Shown here piece after piece: positions 34,009 to 42,502 of a stretch of 64,000 nucleotides of DNA. The notes below the pieces were generated by a model. That model saw nothing but the letters and a program-made list of their open reading frames with translations. It was not told the DNA's origin and searched no databases. The position numbers and the translations under genes were made by a program. Numbering within the stretch: the stretch's first letter is position 1; the number at the start of each line of letters is the position of its first letter. Origin of the DNA: Granulosicoccus sp045110475 (GTDB lineage Bacteria; Pseudomonadota; Gammaproteobacteria; Granulosicoccales; Granulosicoccaceae); assembly GCA_045110475.1 (NCBI GenBank), contig JBGCGC010000050.1, forward strand, positions 81,590 to 145,589, in the 5' to 3' direction.

Positions 34009-35214
34009 ATGTCAAAGTCCCTTGCCTCTGGTAGAGCACACCTCGCAATACCCGGTCCGTCGGTCATGCCAGACAGGGTGCTCAATGCGATGCATCGTGC
34101 GGCCCCCAATATCTACGAAGGTGGCTTGCTGGATCTTGCAGCGACCATTTATCAAGACCTGAATACCATCGCGGGCAACAGTGGCGATGCTGTTATCTAC
34201 ATTGGTAACGGTCATGCAGCCTGGGAAGCCAGCCTGGTAAATACGCTGAGTAAGGGTGATCGCATACTGGCTCTGATAACCGGACGATTCGGACACGGCT
34301 GGGTGGCAATGGCGCAGGCTCTGGGTATCGATGTTCAGGTGATGGATTTCGGGATGAGCCAATCAGCTGATCCTGCCGAAGTAGAAGCTGCGCTGCGCGC
34401 TGATACCAATCAGCAGATCAAGGCTGTACTAACAGTCCAGACCGATACCGCTACCTCAATTACCAACGATATTGCGGGTATTCGCCGCGCCATGACCTCA
34501 ACGGATCATCCCGCTTTGTTAATGGTGGATTGCATTGCCTCGTTTGCATGTGAGCCGTTTCATATGGATGAGTGGGGTGTTGATATCATGATGACTGCCA
34601 GTCAAAAAGGGCTGATGACACCGCCTGGTTTGGCGGTTATGTTTATTCGCGATACGGTCTGGCCCTTTCATGAAAAAGCGCAGCTTAAAACTCCCTACTG
34701 GGACTGGATGCCGCGAGTCAAACCATCCTACTTTGCCGCGCGTTTTTGCGGTACACCACCAACCCATCATCTTTACGGTTTACGCGAAGCGCTGGACATG
34801 TTGCTTGAAGAGGGTATGGACAACGTCTGGCATCGCCATCATGTTCAAGCTCAGGCTGTCTGGGCAGCGGTAGAGGCATGGGGTGCGGAAGGTTCCGTGG
34901 AGCTCAATGTTCCTTTGGTTAAAGACCGGTCTTTGGCTGTCACCAGCATCAGAACGACTGAAGGGCTGGCGCCGCGTCTGCGCGAGTGGTGTGAGAAAGA
35001 AGCAGGGCTTACATTGGGCGTGGGATTTAATCTTGTTACCAGTGGTGAACCTACGACAAGTGCATTCAGAATTGGTCACATGGGACATTTGAACCCACAT
35101 TCATTGCTGGGTACGTTGGCGTGCATTGAAACTGGTTTGACAGCGTTGGGTATTACCAGTGCCGGTCGTGGTGTTGAAGCTGCAATTCAAGTGCTTGTCG
35201 CCAACAAGGTCTGA
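34009..35214 (+). CDS. Class V aminotransferase (alanine/serine-glyoxylate aminotransferase type)
   Basis: This is a PLP fold-type I enzyme of 401 residues. The N-terminal HLAIPGPSVMPDRVLNAMHR is the classic AGXT/SGAT start, with the conserved GP motif. IYIGNGHAAWEASLVNTLSK forms the cofactor phosphate site, and LLMVDCIASFACEPFHMDEW carries the PLP aspartate. The Schiff-base lysine is predicted at K200 in MMTASQKGLMTPPG, and the carboxylate-binding Arg is in AFRIGHMGHLN. It transfers an amino group to glyoxylate from serine, alanine or a related donor. The 8-base gap to the alpha/beta hydrolase gene suggests one transcript. Confidence 0.9.
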   Translation: MSKSLASGRAHLAIPGPSVMPDRVLNAMHRAAPNIYEGGLLDLAATIYQDLNTIAGNSGDAVIYIGNGHAAWEASLVNTLSKGDRILALITGRFGHGWVAMAQALGIDVQVMDFGMSQSADPAEVEAALRADTNQQIKAVLTVQTDTATSITNDIAGIRRAMTSTDHPALLMVDCIASFACEPFHMDEWGVDIMMTASQKGLMTPPGLAVMFIRDTVWPFHEKAQLKTPYWDWMPRVKPSYFAARFCGTPPTHHLYGLREALDMLLEEGMDNVWHRHHVQAQAVWAAVEAWGAEGSVELNVPLVKDRSLAVTSIRTTEGLAPRLREWCEKEAGLTLGVGFNLVTSGEPTTSAFRIGHMGHLNPHSLLGTLACIETGLTALGITSAGRGVEAAIQVLVANKV

Positions 35215-35222
35215 CATCACCT

Positions 35223-36716
35223 GTGTCTATTGTGGTCAGGCATGCGGTATTGTGTGTTGTTGCATTGCTGTCGATCGGCTTGTCGGTCTATCATCTGGAG
35301 CAAGCGCGTGCAGGTATCCAGTTCAGCACGCTTGACTTCGGTGAGACGCCCGCAACACGTTATCGATTGCCTGACGCACAAGGCCCTATGGTCATAGTCA
35401 CACATGGGTTTGCCGGTTCCCGACAACTGATGCAGGCGTTCTCCCTGACGCTGGCCAGAGCAGGGTATGACGTTATTGCTTTCGACTTTGAAGGACATGG
35501 ACGTAACCCGATTCCTATGTCAGGTGATGTCACCGCCATTGATGGCACGACACGTTTACTGGTGGAGGAGACGCAACGCGTTATTACAGCCGCAAAAACG
35601 CTGAATGAGAATAATCAGGGTATTGCATTACTTGGTCACTCAATGGCGACCGATGTTATTCTTCGTGCAGCGCTTGCGGAAATGGAAAAGGGCGTCAAGA
35701 TCGCAACGATTGTCGGTGTTTCCATGTTTTCTGAGTTAATCAACGAGAGCGTTCCCCCCAGTCTGTTGATCGTCAATGGTCAGTGGGAAGGACGCTTGCG
35801 TGCCCCTGCACTCAAACAACTGCAAATGCTGAATCCGCAAGCTGTAGAGGGTGAGACGGTGAGTACGTCTGATGTTGTCAGGCGGGTCGTTGTTGTACCG
35901 AGTGTTGAGCATGTGAGTGTGTTGTACAGCGGCACAACGTTGCAAGAGACGTTAGCGTGGTTGGACATGACATTCAATCGCAGCAGCTCTACCGACGTTG
36001 CACGTATTGGAGGATGGATTTTGCTGCTGCTTGGCGGAATTGTTTTCTTGTTCAAACCGCTGGTCTATTGCTTGCCAAAGGGAGAAATACATAAAAACGA
36101 GTTGCCGACAAAAACGTTTTTCCTGGCAGTGGCCTTACCTGCAATCGTTACGCCCTTGCTAGCCTTCATGCCCTCAGTAAATTTTCTTCCTGTACTGGTT
36201 GCTGATTATCTTATGATGCACCTGGCGCTGTTTGGTGCGTTGCAACTGTTTGTTATCAGATCATTGCTGCCCGGGCTTCGCATGTCAGGCCTTCTGAGTG
36301 GTGTGCTGTTGGCGTTGTGGGGGATCGTTGTGTTTGGGCTTGCGCTTGATCGCTACGCGGCAAGCTTTCTTCCAACAGGTGGCAGACTGGTCATCATAGG
36401 TGTGCTATGTCTGGGCACTATTGTTTTCATGGTTGCTGATTGTGTGGTGACCGGTGTTGGAACGGGGTCTTTGTGGCGCCGGATTTTGGCTCGTGTGGCC
36501 TTGATGGTCTCGCTTGGTGTTGCAGCAGTAATTGATCCTGATCGCTTGATTTTTCTGCTAATTATCCTGCCTGTGCTCGTTCTTTTTTATCTGGTGCATG
36601 GGTTAATGGGGCGATGGGTAGCTCAGCGCAGTGGTGCTCTGACTACGGGCGTTGGTCTGGGTTTGTGTCTGGCGTGGGCACTTGGCGTCAGCTTTCCGTT
36701 GTTTGATGTTCAATGA
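35223..36716 (+). CDS. Membrane-anchored alpha/beta hydrolase
   Basis: The product is 497 residues from a GTG start. An N-terminal transmembrane segment (about residues 6-24) is followed by an alpha/beta hydrolase domain. The oxyanion strand is VIVTHGFAGSRQ, and the nucleophile elbow is LLGHSMATDV with S140. The FDFEGHGRNP strand and the SVEHVSVLYSG segment, with the likely catalytic His, are also present. From about residue 265 the C-terminal half is hydrophobic with seven or so predicted transmembrane helices. The fusion of a periplasmic hydrolase with a polytopic domain is unusual; I know no function for it. It directly follows the aminotransferase. Confidence 0.72.
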   Translation: MSIVVRHAVLCVVALLSIGLSVYHLEQARAGIQFSTLDFGETPATRYRLPDAQGPMVIVTHGFAGSRQLMQAFSLTLARAGYDVIAFDFEGHGRNPIPMSGDVTAIDGTTRLLVEETQRVITAAKTLNENNQGIALLGHSMATDVILRAALAEMEKGVKIATIVGVSMFSELINESVPPSLLIVNGQWEGRLRAPALKQLQMLNPQAVEGETVSTSDVVRRVVVVPSVEHVSVLYSGTTLQETLAWLDMTFNRSSSTDVARIGGWILLLLGGIVFLFKPLVYCLPKGEIHKNELPTKTFFLAVALPAIVTPLLAFMPSVNFLPVLVADYLMMHLALFGALQLFVIRSLLPGLRMSGLLSGVLLALWGIVVFGLALDRYAASFLPTGGRLVIIGVLCLGTIVFMVADCVVTGVGTGSLWRRILARVALMVSLGVAAVIDPDRLIFLLIILPVLVLFYLVHGLMGRWVAQRSGALTTGVGLGLCLAWALGVSFPLFDVQ

Positions 36717-36727
36717 CTGACGCAGGC

Positions 36728-37528
36728 TCAGCCAATAGTGAATTGACGATTGCGATTTTCAATGGCGTTCAGTACGCTCATCGCCGTCAGCGCTGATGAG
36801 CGAGGATTGTCTGGAAGTGGGTTACCTTCAATACTGACTGTAAAGCGACCAAACGTTCCAGTAGCATTTACTTCGTGTCGGTTGGTGGACAAGGTTGGAT
36901 CTGCTACCAGTTCAACGCGTGTTCTGTCAAAGCCGATGCCTGCCAGCGCGACGGTAGCGGCTACGTTAGCGTTCTTGGGAAACGCGCTGGCGGCCTCTCG
37001 TGCACTGCCTTCGTAATGAATAGTGGCTTCATCGATGGATTCAAGATCAATAGCCTGTTCTGCAGGTGATCCTTTCCAGCCTGCAGGTGGTTTGATGCCG
37101 CGATAACGGACGCTGTCAAGCCCGCAAACTTTAGCCGCAGCCAGCATGTCGATACCACCAACTGCGCCAGATAGAAATTGCAGTTGTGAATTTCCATCGC
37201 TGGCTGCCTGGTCAAGTTCTAGCGCAAGCGCTGCGTTCGCCAGTGCACCATTGGATATACAGATGACATTTTTTCCTTTGCGCAACAATGCAGGTATATG
37301 GGTGGCTACCGCGATGTGCCCGGCGCATTCAACCACAAGGTCGATGTCCTCCGGGACTTGTGATGACTCGCTAATGCATGCGATAGTCTCGTGAAGCGCG
37401 CTTCTGGCTCGAGTCTCATGTCCCCTACGGCAAAGTATGGCTGCCACGCGACTGTGTGAACTATTCTGAACAGCATCGAAAACAAATTGTCCGATAGCGC
37501 CGTAACCGATAAGAAGTATCTGGCTCAT
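36728..37528 (-). CDS. nadX: L-aspartate dehydrogenase-like protein
   Basis: The product is 266 residues from the ATG at 37528, the standard length; an in-frame ATG at 37564 would add 12. The NAD(P) motif is ILLIGYGAIGQFVFDAV. Family blocks are VVECAGHIAVATHIPALLRK, ISNGALANAALALELDQAA, LSGAVGGIDMLAAAK, and the catalytic region FPKNANVAATVALAGIGFDR. Aspartate dehydrogenase oxidises aspartate to iminoaspartate (NAD biosynthesis) or runs in reverse to assimilate ammonia. There is no quinolinate synthase nearby, so a catabolic amino-acid role is as likely. It converges with the alpha/beta hydrolase gene (11-base gap) and is divergent from the BtuF-like gene. Confidence 0.85.
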   Translation of the reverse strand: MSQILLIGYGAIGQFVFDAVQNSSHSRVAAILCRRGHETRARSALHETIACISESSQVPEDIDLVVECAGHIAVATHIPALLRKGKNVICISNGALANAALALELDQAASDGNSQLQFLSGAVGGIDMLAAAKVCGLDSVRYRGIKPPAGWKGSPAEQAIDLESIDEATIHYEGSAREAASAFPKNANVAATVALAGIGFDRTRVELVADPTLSTNRHEVNATGTFGRFTVSIEGNPLPDNPRSSALTAMSVLNAIENRNRQFTIG

Positions 37529-37585
37529 GACTGGCTGGGTCCTGTTTTCCTTGACTGACATCATAACCGTGTTGCAAGCAAGCCT

Positions 37586-38377
37586 ATGAGAACTTTTCCG
37601 CCTGAGCGTATCGTCTGCCTGACCGAGGAGACCGTGGAAACACTCTATCTGCTTGGGCAGCAGGATCGCATCGTGGGTGTGTCTGGATTTGCTGTACGTC
37701 CGGCAGGTGTCCGACGCGAAAAACCGAGAGTATCAGCATTTACATCGGCAGACATTCCCAAAATCCTGGCACTCAATCCGGACGTCGTGCTTACCTTCTC
37801 TGATCTGCAGGCAGATATCGTGGCGGCCTTGCTCCGAGAGGGGTTGACAGTCATTGGCTATAACCAGCGTGACCTTGCTGGCATTATGGCCATGATCAGG
37901 CAATTGGGCGCTCTGGTGGGTTGTACGGATCAAGCAGAAGAGCTAGCCAGTGGTTATGAATTACGACTGAAGACGATCCGCAAAAGTGTCGAAGGTCGCT
38001 TACGGCCTAGAGTTTATTTTGAAGAGTGGGATGATCCGATGATATCCGGTATTCACTGGGTGTCTGAACTGGTAGACGTGGCAGGAGGTACTGATGTGTT
38101 CGATAGACTTGCCGTTGAATCCAAAGCCAAAGATCGTATCGTTCAGTCGGCTGATGTCATTGCGGCTATGCCGGATATCATTATTGCGTCCTGGTGTGGC
38201 AAGAAAGTTCGTCCAGAAAAAATCATGGCCCGCTCTGGTTGGGATCTTATACCAGCGGTGGTAAATCAACAGATCGTAGAGATAAAATCACCATTGATCT
38301 TGCAACCTGGCCCGGCTGCCTTGACTGATGGGCTGGATGCCATTGTCGCAGCAATAAATGGTTGTGTGAGCTCATAA
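37586..38377 (+). CDS. BtuF-like periplasmic-binding-fold protein without signal peptide
   Basis: The product is 263 residues with the two-lobe helical-backbone metal/cobalamin receptor fold. RIVCLTEETVETLYLLGQQD at the start, VSAFTSADIPKILALNPDVV and VYFEEWDDPMISGIHWVSEL are the characteristic segments of BtuF-like proteins. LVDVAGGTDVFDRL and IIIASWCGKKVRPEKI follow. The sequence begins directly at the first strand with no signal peptide or lipobox, so the product should stay in the cytoplasm. Such signal-less BtuF relatives are common, often annotated as cobalamin-binding, but their function is unclear. Its last bases overlap the convergent SLC13 permease gene by six. Confidence 0.8.
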   Translation: MRTFPPERIVCLTEETVETLYLLGQQDRIVGVSGFAVRPAGVRREKPRVSAFTSADIPKILALNPDVVLTFSDLQADIVAALLREGLTVIGYNQRDLAGIMAMIRQLGALVGCTDQAEELASGYELRLKTIRKSVEGRLRPRVYFEEWDDPMISGIHWVSELVDVAGGTDVFDRLAVESKAKDRIVQSADVIAAMPDIIIASWCGKKVRPEKIMARSGWDLIPAVVNQQIVEIKSPLILQPGPAALTDGLDAIVAAINGCVSS

Positions 38378-40150
38378 CCAGACCCATAGAATCATGGGTA
38401 CTGCAACCGTAATGATGACGATATCCAATGGCAAGCCCACTCGCCAGTAGTCACCAAAGCGGTAACCCCCTGGCCCCATGACAAGCGTATTTGATTGATG
38501 TCCGATGGGTGTTAGGTACGGCGAGGCTGCACCCACGGCAACAGCCATGAGAAATGGGTCCGGGGGGAGTCCGAGCTTGGTCGCCAGACTCAGTGCAATC
38601 GGTGCCATGAGTACAGCGGTCGGAGTGTTATGCACCAGATCGGATAGCACCATCGACACTGCAATAACCAGGGCGAGAAGACTCCACAGTGGCAAGTCAT
38701 CACCGACATTGACGATCCCCTGTGCAATGAGCTCAGTTGCACCTGTTGTCTGCAAGGCTTCACCCAGAGGAATTAGAAATCCGAGTAGAACTATGATCGG
38801 CCATTCGATGCTGCGATACGCAACACGTAGCGATATCATCTTCATGAGCACCAATGCGCCTACAACGGTGGCAAACGCAATCTGTACTTCTACCCAGCCC
38901 ATGGCTGCAACGAAGATACCCATTGCAAATGCACCGGGAATAAGCAATACACCACGGCGTGGATTGATCTCAAGGCCGCGGTCCTTCAGGGCCAGACAAC
39001 CCAGGCTTTGACAAAGCTCTTCCAGAGCGCGCGTTTCACCCTGTAGAAGCAAAAGATCGCCAGTCTTGAACTTAATGTGTTTTAGTCTGGTGCGCGCTGC
39101 ATGTCCCTCGCGTGCCAAAGCAAGTAGATTAACGCCAAAGCGCTGGTGCATACCAATACCGCGCATGGACAATCCTTCTATCGCAGAATTAGGCATTACA
39201 ACCGCTTCTATCACCCGCACATCCGGTGACTTCAGCCATTCTGTATCTATCTGCTCTGCACCGGCCTCAACCAATCCGGTATTTTCGAAAAGTGGCTGCA
39301 GAGATGCGCTATGGCCCTCAAGAATTAGAAGATCACCCGGTTGTAAAGGTTCTCTTGCCTGTGGTGCCAGTCGCCGTCGGTCATTGCGAATGATTAACAT
39401 GACAGTTACTTCGTTGTCACACAGCGTGCCAAGTTCACCGACGGTTTTCCCTATGAGCGGGGAATCTGCGGGTAGGCGTACTTCGGTTATATAGCGAGCG
39501 ATATGAAACTGATCAACACTCTCGGGATCGTTGCTGGAGCGATGGTTGGGTAGTAGTCGCCAACCGATGGTTATCAGATAAACGATACCAAACACGGCAA
39601 CCACCAGACCTACCGGTGTGAAGTCGAACATACTGAAGGCTTCACCGACGTTGTTAGCCCGAAATGTTGCGATGATGATGTTGGGGGGTGTACCTACCAG
39701 TGTAACCAGACCGCCAAGCAGGCTAGCGTAAGACAATGGCATCAGCAGCCGGGAGGCTGGGCGTTTTGCTTTCTGTGCGTCTCGAAGGGTCACGGGCAGC
39801 ATGAGTGCCAGCGCACCGATATTATTCATGAACGCGGACAGGAAAGCCGTTACTGCGGTGTTGGCCGCAACCTGTGTCGTTATGGATGAGCGCGCATAGG
39901 CCAGATACTTTAGAAACAGCTCTACGACACCGCATGATTGCAGCGCCTGACTTATTACCAGTACACAGGCAACCGTGATAACTGCAGGGTGGGAAAATCC
40001 CTCAAACGCGTGCTCGACAGGGACTATCCCTAGATACACGGCACTGATGAGAGCAAGGCCTGCGACAACATCGTAACGCCAATGATCCCAGATGAACAGA
40101 ATCATCGTTACTGCAAGAATACAGAAGATCGTAATCTGGTCCGGGGACAC
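38372..40150 (-). CDS. SLC13/DASS-family permease with two TrkA-C domains
   Basis: The product is 592 residues of the citrate/sodium-sulfate symporter superfamily. An N-terminal block of about five transmembrane helices carries FMNNIGALALMLPVTL and LVTLVGTPPNIIIATFRAN, the typical NNxxxxxxxLP and GTPPN re-entrant motifs. Two soluble RCK_C/TrkA-C domains follow: about residues 210-295 (SPLIGKTVGELG ... PGDLLILEG) and about 305-395 (NSAIEGLSMRGIG ... TGDLLLLQG). A second membrane half ends in GAASPYLTPIGHQSNTLVMG. It probably imports sulfate or a di/tricarboxylate with sodium. Given the sulfatase and cysteate-type genes, sulfate or sulfonate is worth considering, but it is not shown. Confidence 0.88.
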   Translation of the reverse strand: MSPDQITIFCILAVTMILFIWDHWRYDVVAGLALISAVYLGIVPVEHAFEGFSHPAVITVACVLVISQALQSCGVVELFLKYLAYARSSITTQVAANTAVTAFLSAFMNNIGALALMLPVTLRDAQKAKRPASRLLMPLSYASLLGGLVTLVGTPPNIIIATFRANNVGEAFSMFDFTPVGLVVAVFGIVYLITIGWRLLPNHRSSNDPESVDQFHIARYITEVRLPADSPLIGKTVGELGTLCDNEVTVMLIIRNDRRRLAPQAREPLQPGDLLILEGHSASLQPLFENTGLVEAGAEQIDTEWLKSPDVRVIEAVVMPNSAIEGLSMRGIGMHQRFGVNLLALAREGHAARTRLKHIKFKTGDLLLLQGETRALEELCQSLGCLALKDRGLEINPRRGVLLIPGAFAMGIFVAAMGWVEVQIAFATVVGALVLMKMISLRVAYRSIEWPIIVLLGFLIPLGEALQTTGATELIAQGIVNVGDDLPLWSLLALVIAVSMVLSDLVHNTPTAVLMAPIALSLATKLGLPPDPFLMAVAVGAASPYLTPIGHQSNTLVMGPGGYRFGDYWRVGLPLDIVIITVAVPMILWVWL

Positions 40151-40464
40151 GCGTGAGCTGCTCCGTAGTGTTCCACTATGAAGTACAAGGGTACCTGATC
40201 AAGCTGGTGAGTGCTGTTGACGATTTGGACGAAGGCTAGTTATTTTCGATGCTGTTACACCGACGGCAACATTGTTGCTTTTTTACAGGCTTTCCCAAGG
40301 GTGTGTTCAAGAGAGTATAGTCATGCCAGTCCTGACAGCGTCTGAGTCGTGTGTTTGCGCAACTATAGTCGCGCAAATAGCTGGTGACACGAGCAGTTTC
40401 ATGAATTTCATCCGCCTGAAACCGGCTGATACATCGACCACAGCATAGAGACTACAGGACAAAA
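40151..40464. other. Intergenic region between divergent transporter genes
   Basis: No gene is supported in these 314 bases between the SLC13 permease (-) and DMT transporter (+) starts. The overlapping minus-strand frames are compositional. It presumably carries both promoters; ACAGGA lies just ahead of the DMT start. Confidence 0.45.
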
Positions 40465-41379
40465 ATGAGTAATCGGGAAAATCATGCAGCTGGAATTCTC
40501 TGGATGCTGCTGACCATGTGCCTGTTTGTTTCCATGGACACTGTGGTGAAATATCTGGTGAAGGATTTTTCGCCTTTTCAGATCGTGTGGGCACGATTCT
40601 TTTTTCACATGAGCTGGTTGCTGGTTTTTCTGCGAGCAAGGTTTCTTGCCTCGTTCAGGACCGGTTCTGTGAAACTGCAATTTTTACGTTCTGCGTGTCT
40701 GGTGCTAACAACGTCGTTGTTCTTTTCGGGATTGCAAACAACTGAGTTATCCACTGCCACGGCCATAATGTTTCTATCACCAATCTTTGTTACCGTGCTT
40801 GCGATTCCGGTGTTGGGCGAGAGTGTCGGTGTCAGACGACTGACCGGTGTGCTGCTGGGGTTTTGTGGGGCCTTGATTATCGTGCACCCGCAAACGTCTG
40901 GTAACGTGATTGGGAGCAGTACCAGTAGCTTGAGTCCGACTGGCTGGATTCCGCAGCTGGGCCATATTCTGCTGATATGTGCGGCCGCCAGTAACGCGCT
41001 GTATCAGATCATGACGCGTAAGCTGCGATTGGTCGATAGTCCAACCACGACGCTACTCTATTCCGGTGTGGTAGGTGCGATGGTCATGTCAGCGTATGCA
41101 CCAACTGTCTGGATCTCACCTACGGGTTATCAGTGGGGTTTGATGGCCATTGTCGGGCTGCTTGGGTGTGTCAGTCATTTCTGTCTGATCAGGGCTTTCA
41201 AAAACGCACCGGCGTCTCTGGTTGTGCCGTTCAGTTATAGCTCTCTGCTCTGGGCAACGTTGTTCGGTTTTGTTGTTTTTGGTGCATTGCCGGACAGATG
41301 GACGCTTGCCGGGGCGTCGTTGATCATCGCCAGTGGCCTGTATATATTCTACAGGGAGAGTCGGTTGGTAAATAGTTAG
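40465..41379 (+). CDS. DMT-superfamily transporter (two EamA domains)
   Basis: The product is 304 residues with ten hydrophobic segments arranged as two EamA repeats. The first is about residues 8-140 (LWMLLTMCLFVSMDTVVKYL ... GVRRLTGVLLGFCGALIIVHP). The second is about 160-295 (LLICAAASNALYQIMTRKL ... PDRWTLAGASLIIASGLYIFY). The APASLVVPFSYSSLLWA block is typical of the S-adenosylmethionine/RhaT-like exporters. It is likely an inner-membrane exporter of amino acids or metabolites, driven by protons; the substrate is unknown. It converges with the HisC-like gene (8-base gap). Confidence 0.88.
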   Translation: MSNRENHAAGILWMLLTMCLFVSMDTVVKYLVKDFSPFQIVWARFFFHMSWLLVFLRARFLASFRTGSVKLQFLRSACLVLTTSLFFSGLQTTELSTATAIMFLSPIFVTVLAIPVLGESVGVRRLTGVLLGFCGALIIVHPQTSGNVIGSSTSSLSPTGWIPQLGHILLICAAASNALYQIMTRKLRLVDSPTTTLLYSGVVGAMVMSAYAPTVWISPTGYQWGLMAIVGLLGCVSHFCLIRAFKNAPASLVVPFSYSSLLWATLFGFVVFGALPDRWTLAGASLIIASGLYIFYRESRLVNS

Positions 41380-41387
41380 TGAGGTAG

Positions 41388-42488
41388 CTACCGGGTCTTG
41401 ATGAGCGGGACCAGTACGCGTTCAAGATGCTGGTGTTCGTTCAGTGTGCCAACACCAATTCGTATATAACGATCCTGTGGCGCTACCATGGGTTTTCTCA
41501 TGAAAACGCCGCCATCTGCCAACGAGCCAATTAGCGCATTGGCAGTTTCCGCGTCACCCATGTCCACCGCAACGAAATTGGTGGCCGACTCCAGATAGTC
41601 CAAAGACAATGAATCGGCCAGTTCATATATGCGTTGCCGGCCGTGTTTGACAAGCTCGACCACCTTCGGGATAAAGGCATCATCCTTTATGGACGCCGCC
41701 GCCGCTATTTGTGCAAGACGATTGACACCAAAGTGATTTCTAATGCGGTTGAATCCAGCAATGATGTCCGTATGCGCAATAGCATAGCCTATGCGCATGC
41801 CGGCCATGCCATAGGCTTTGGAAAACGTTCTGAATCGGATGAGCCTGGTGTCGGCAACGTCAATAGCGAGTGTTGGCATCTGATCCATGAACTCGACATA
41901 GGCTTCGTCCAGCATCAAAAGACAATCCTTCGGTATTTCTGTCAGCAGGTTTTCTATGGCACTCGGATGCAGGCTGGTACCCATTGGGTTGTCCGGGTTT
42001 GCCAGATAGATCAGCCTTGCATGATGAGTATGCGCAGCATCTACCAGAGCAACTGGATCCTCATGATGATCCTTGTACGCAACACTGTGAATATTTGCAC
42101 CAAATCCATTAGCGTGATAGTTAACTGTTGGATAAGCGCCACGGGAAGTCACAACCGAAGTGCCGGGCTCTATAAACATGCGAATGGTAAGTCCAAGCAA
42201 CGAATCGATGCCAGAATCCACGCACACGTTGTCTATTTCTACGCCATGTTTTTTGGCTAGCAAGGTGCGTAGCTCATGGTTCTCTGGATCGGCGTACCAG
42301 CTACAGTCCAAAGTTTCAGCAGCATGTTGTATGGCCAGGCTTGCATTGGCACTGATGCCAAAGGCACTTTCGTTTGCCCCAAGCCGCGCGACAAACGTTT
42401 TTTGATACTTTCTTTCAAGAGTTTCCGGTCCAACGAAAGGTATGGTATCGGGTAGGGCTTTGACAACTGTGGAAAAAGGAATGGACAT
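41388..42488 (-). CDS. Histidinol-phosphate aminotransferase-like class I/II aminotransferase
   Basis: This is a PLP fold-type I enzyme of 366 residues. KTFVARLGANESAFGISANA is the HisC-type N-terminal block (LxxNEx). IYLANPDNPMGT holds the PLP-contacting Asn, LMLDEAYVEF the PLP Asp, and RTFSKAYGMAGMRIGYA the Schiff-base lysine K224. YIRIGVGTLNEHQ carries the C-terminal carboxylate-binding Arg. It stands apart from other his genes, so it may serve phenylalanine/tyrosine or another amino acid rather than histidine synthesis. It is followed upstream on the same strand by a metallo-hydrolase gene (14-base gap), which probably shares its transcript. Confidence 0.85.
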   Translation of the reverse strand: MSIPFSTVVKALPDTIPFVGPETLERKYQKTFVARLGANESAFGISANASLAIQHAAETLDCSWYADPENHELRTLLAKKHGVEIDNVCVDSGIDSLLGLTIRMFIEPGTSVVTSRGAYPTVNYHANGFGANIHSVAYKDHHEDPVALVDAAHTHHARLIYLANPDNPMGTSLHPSAIENLLTEIPKDCLLMLDEAYVEFMDQMPTLAIDVADTRLIRFRTFSKAYGMAGMRIGYAIAHTDIIAGFNRIRNHFGVNRLAQIAAAASIKDDAFIPKVVELVKHGRQRIYELADSLSLDYLESATNFVAVDMGDAETANALIGSLADGGVFMRKPMVAPQDRYIRIGVGTLNEHQHLERVLVPLIKTR

Positions 42489-42502
42489 GAGATTGTTGGG
42501 GC

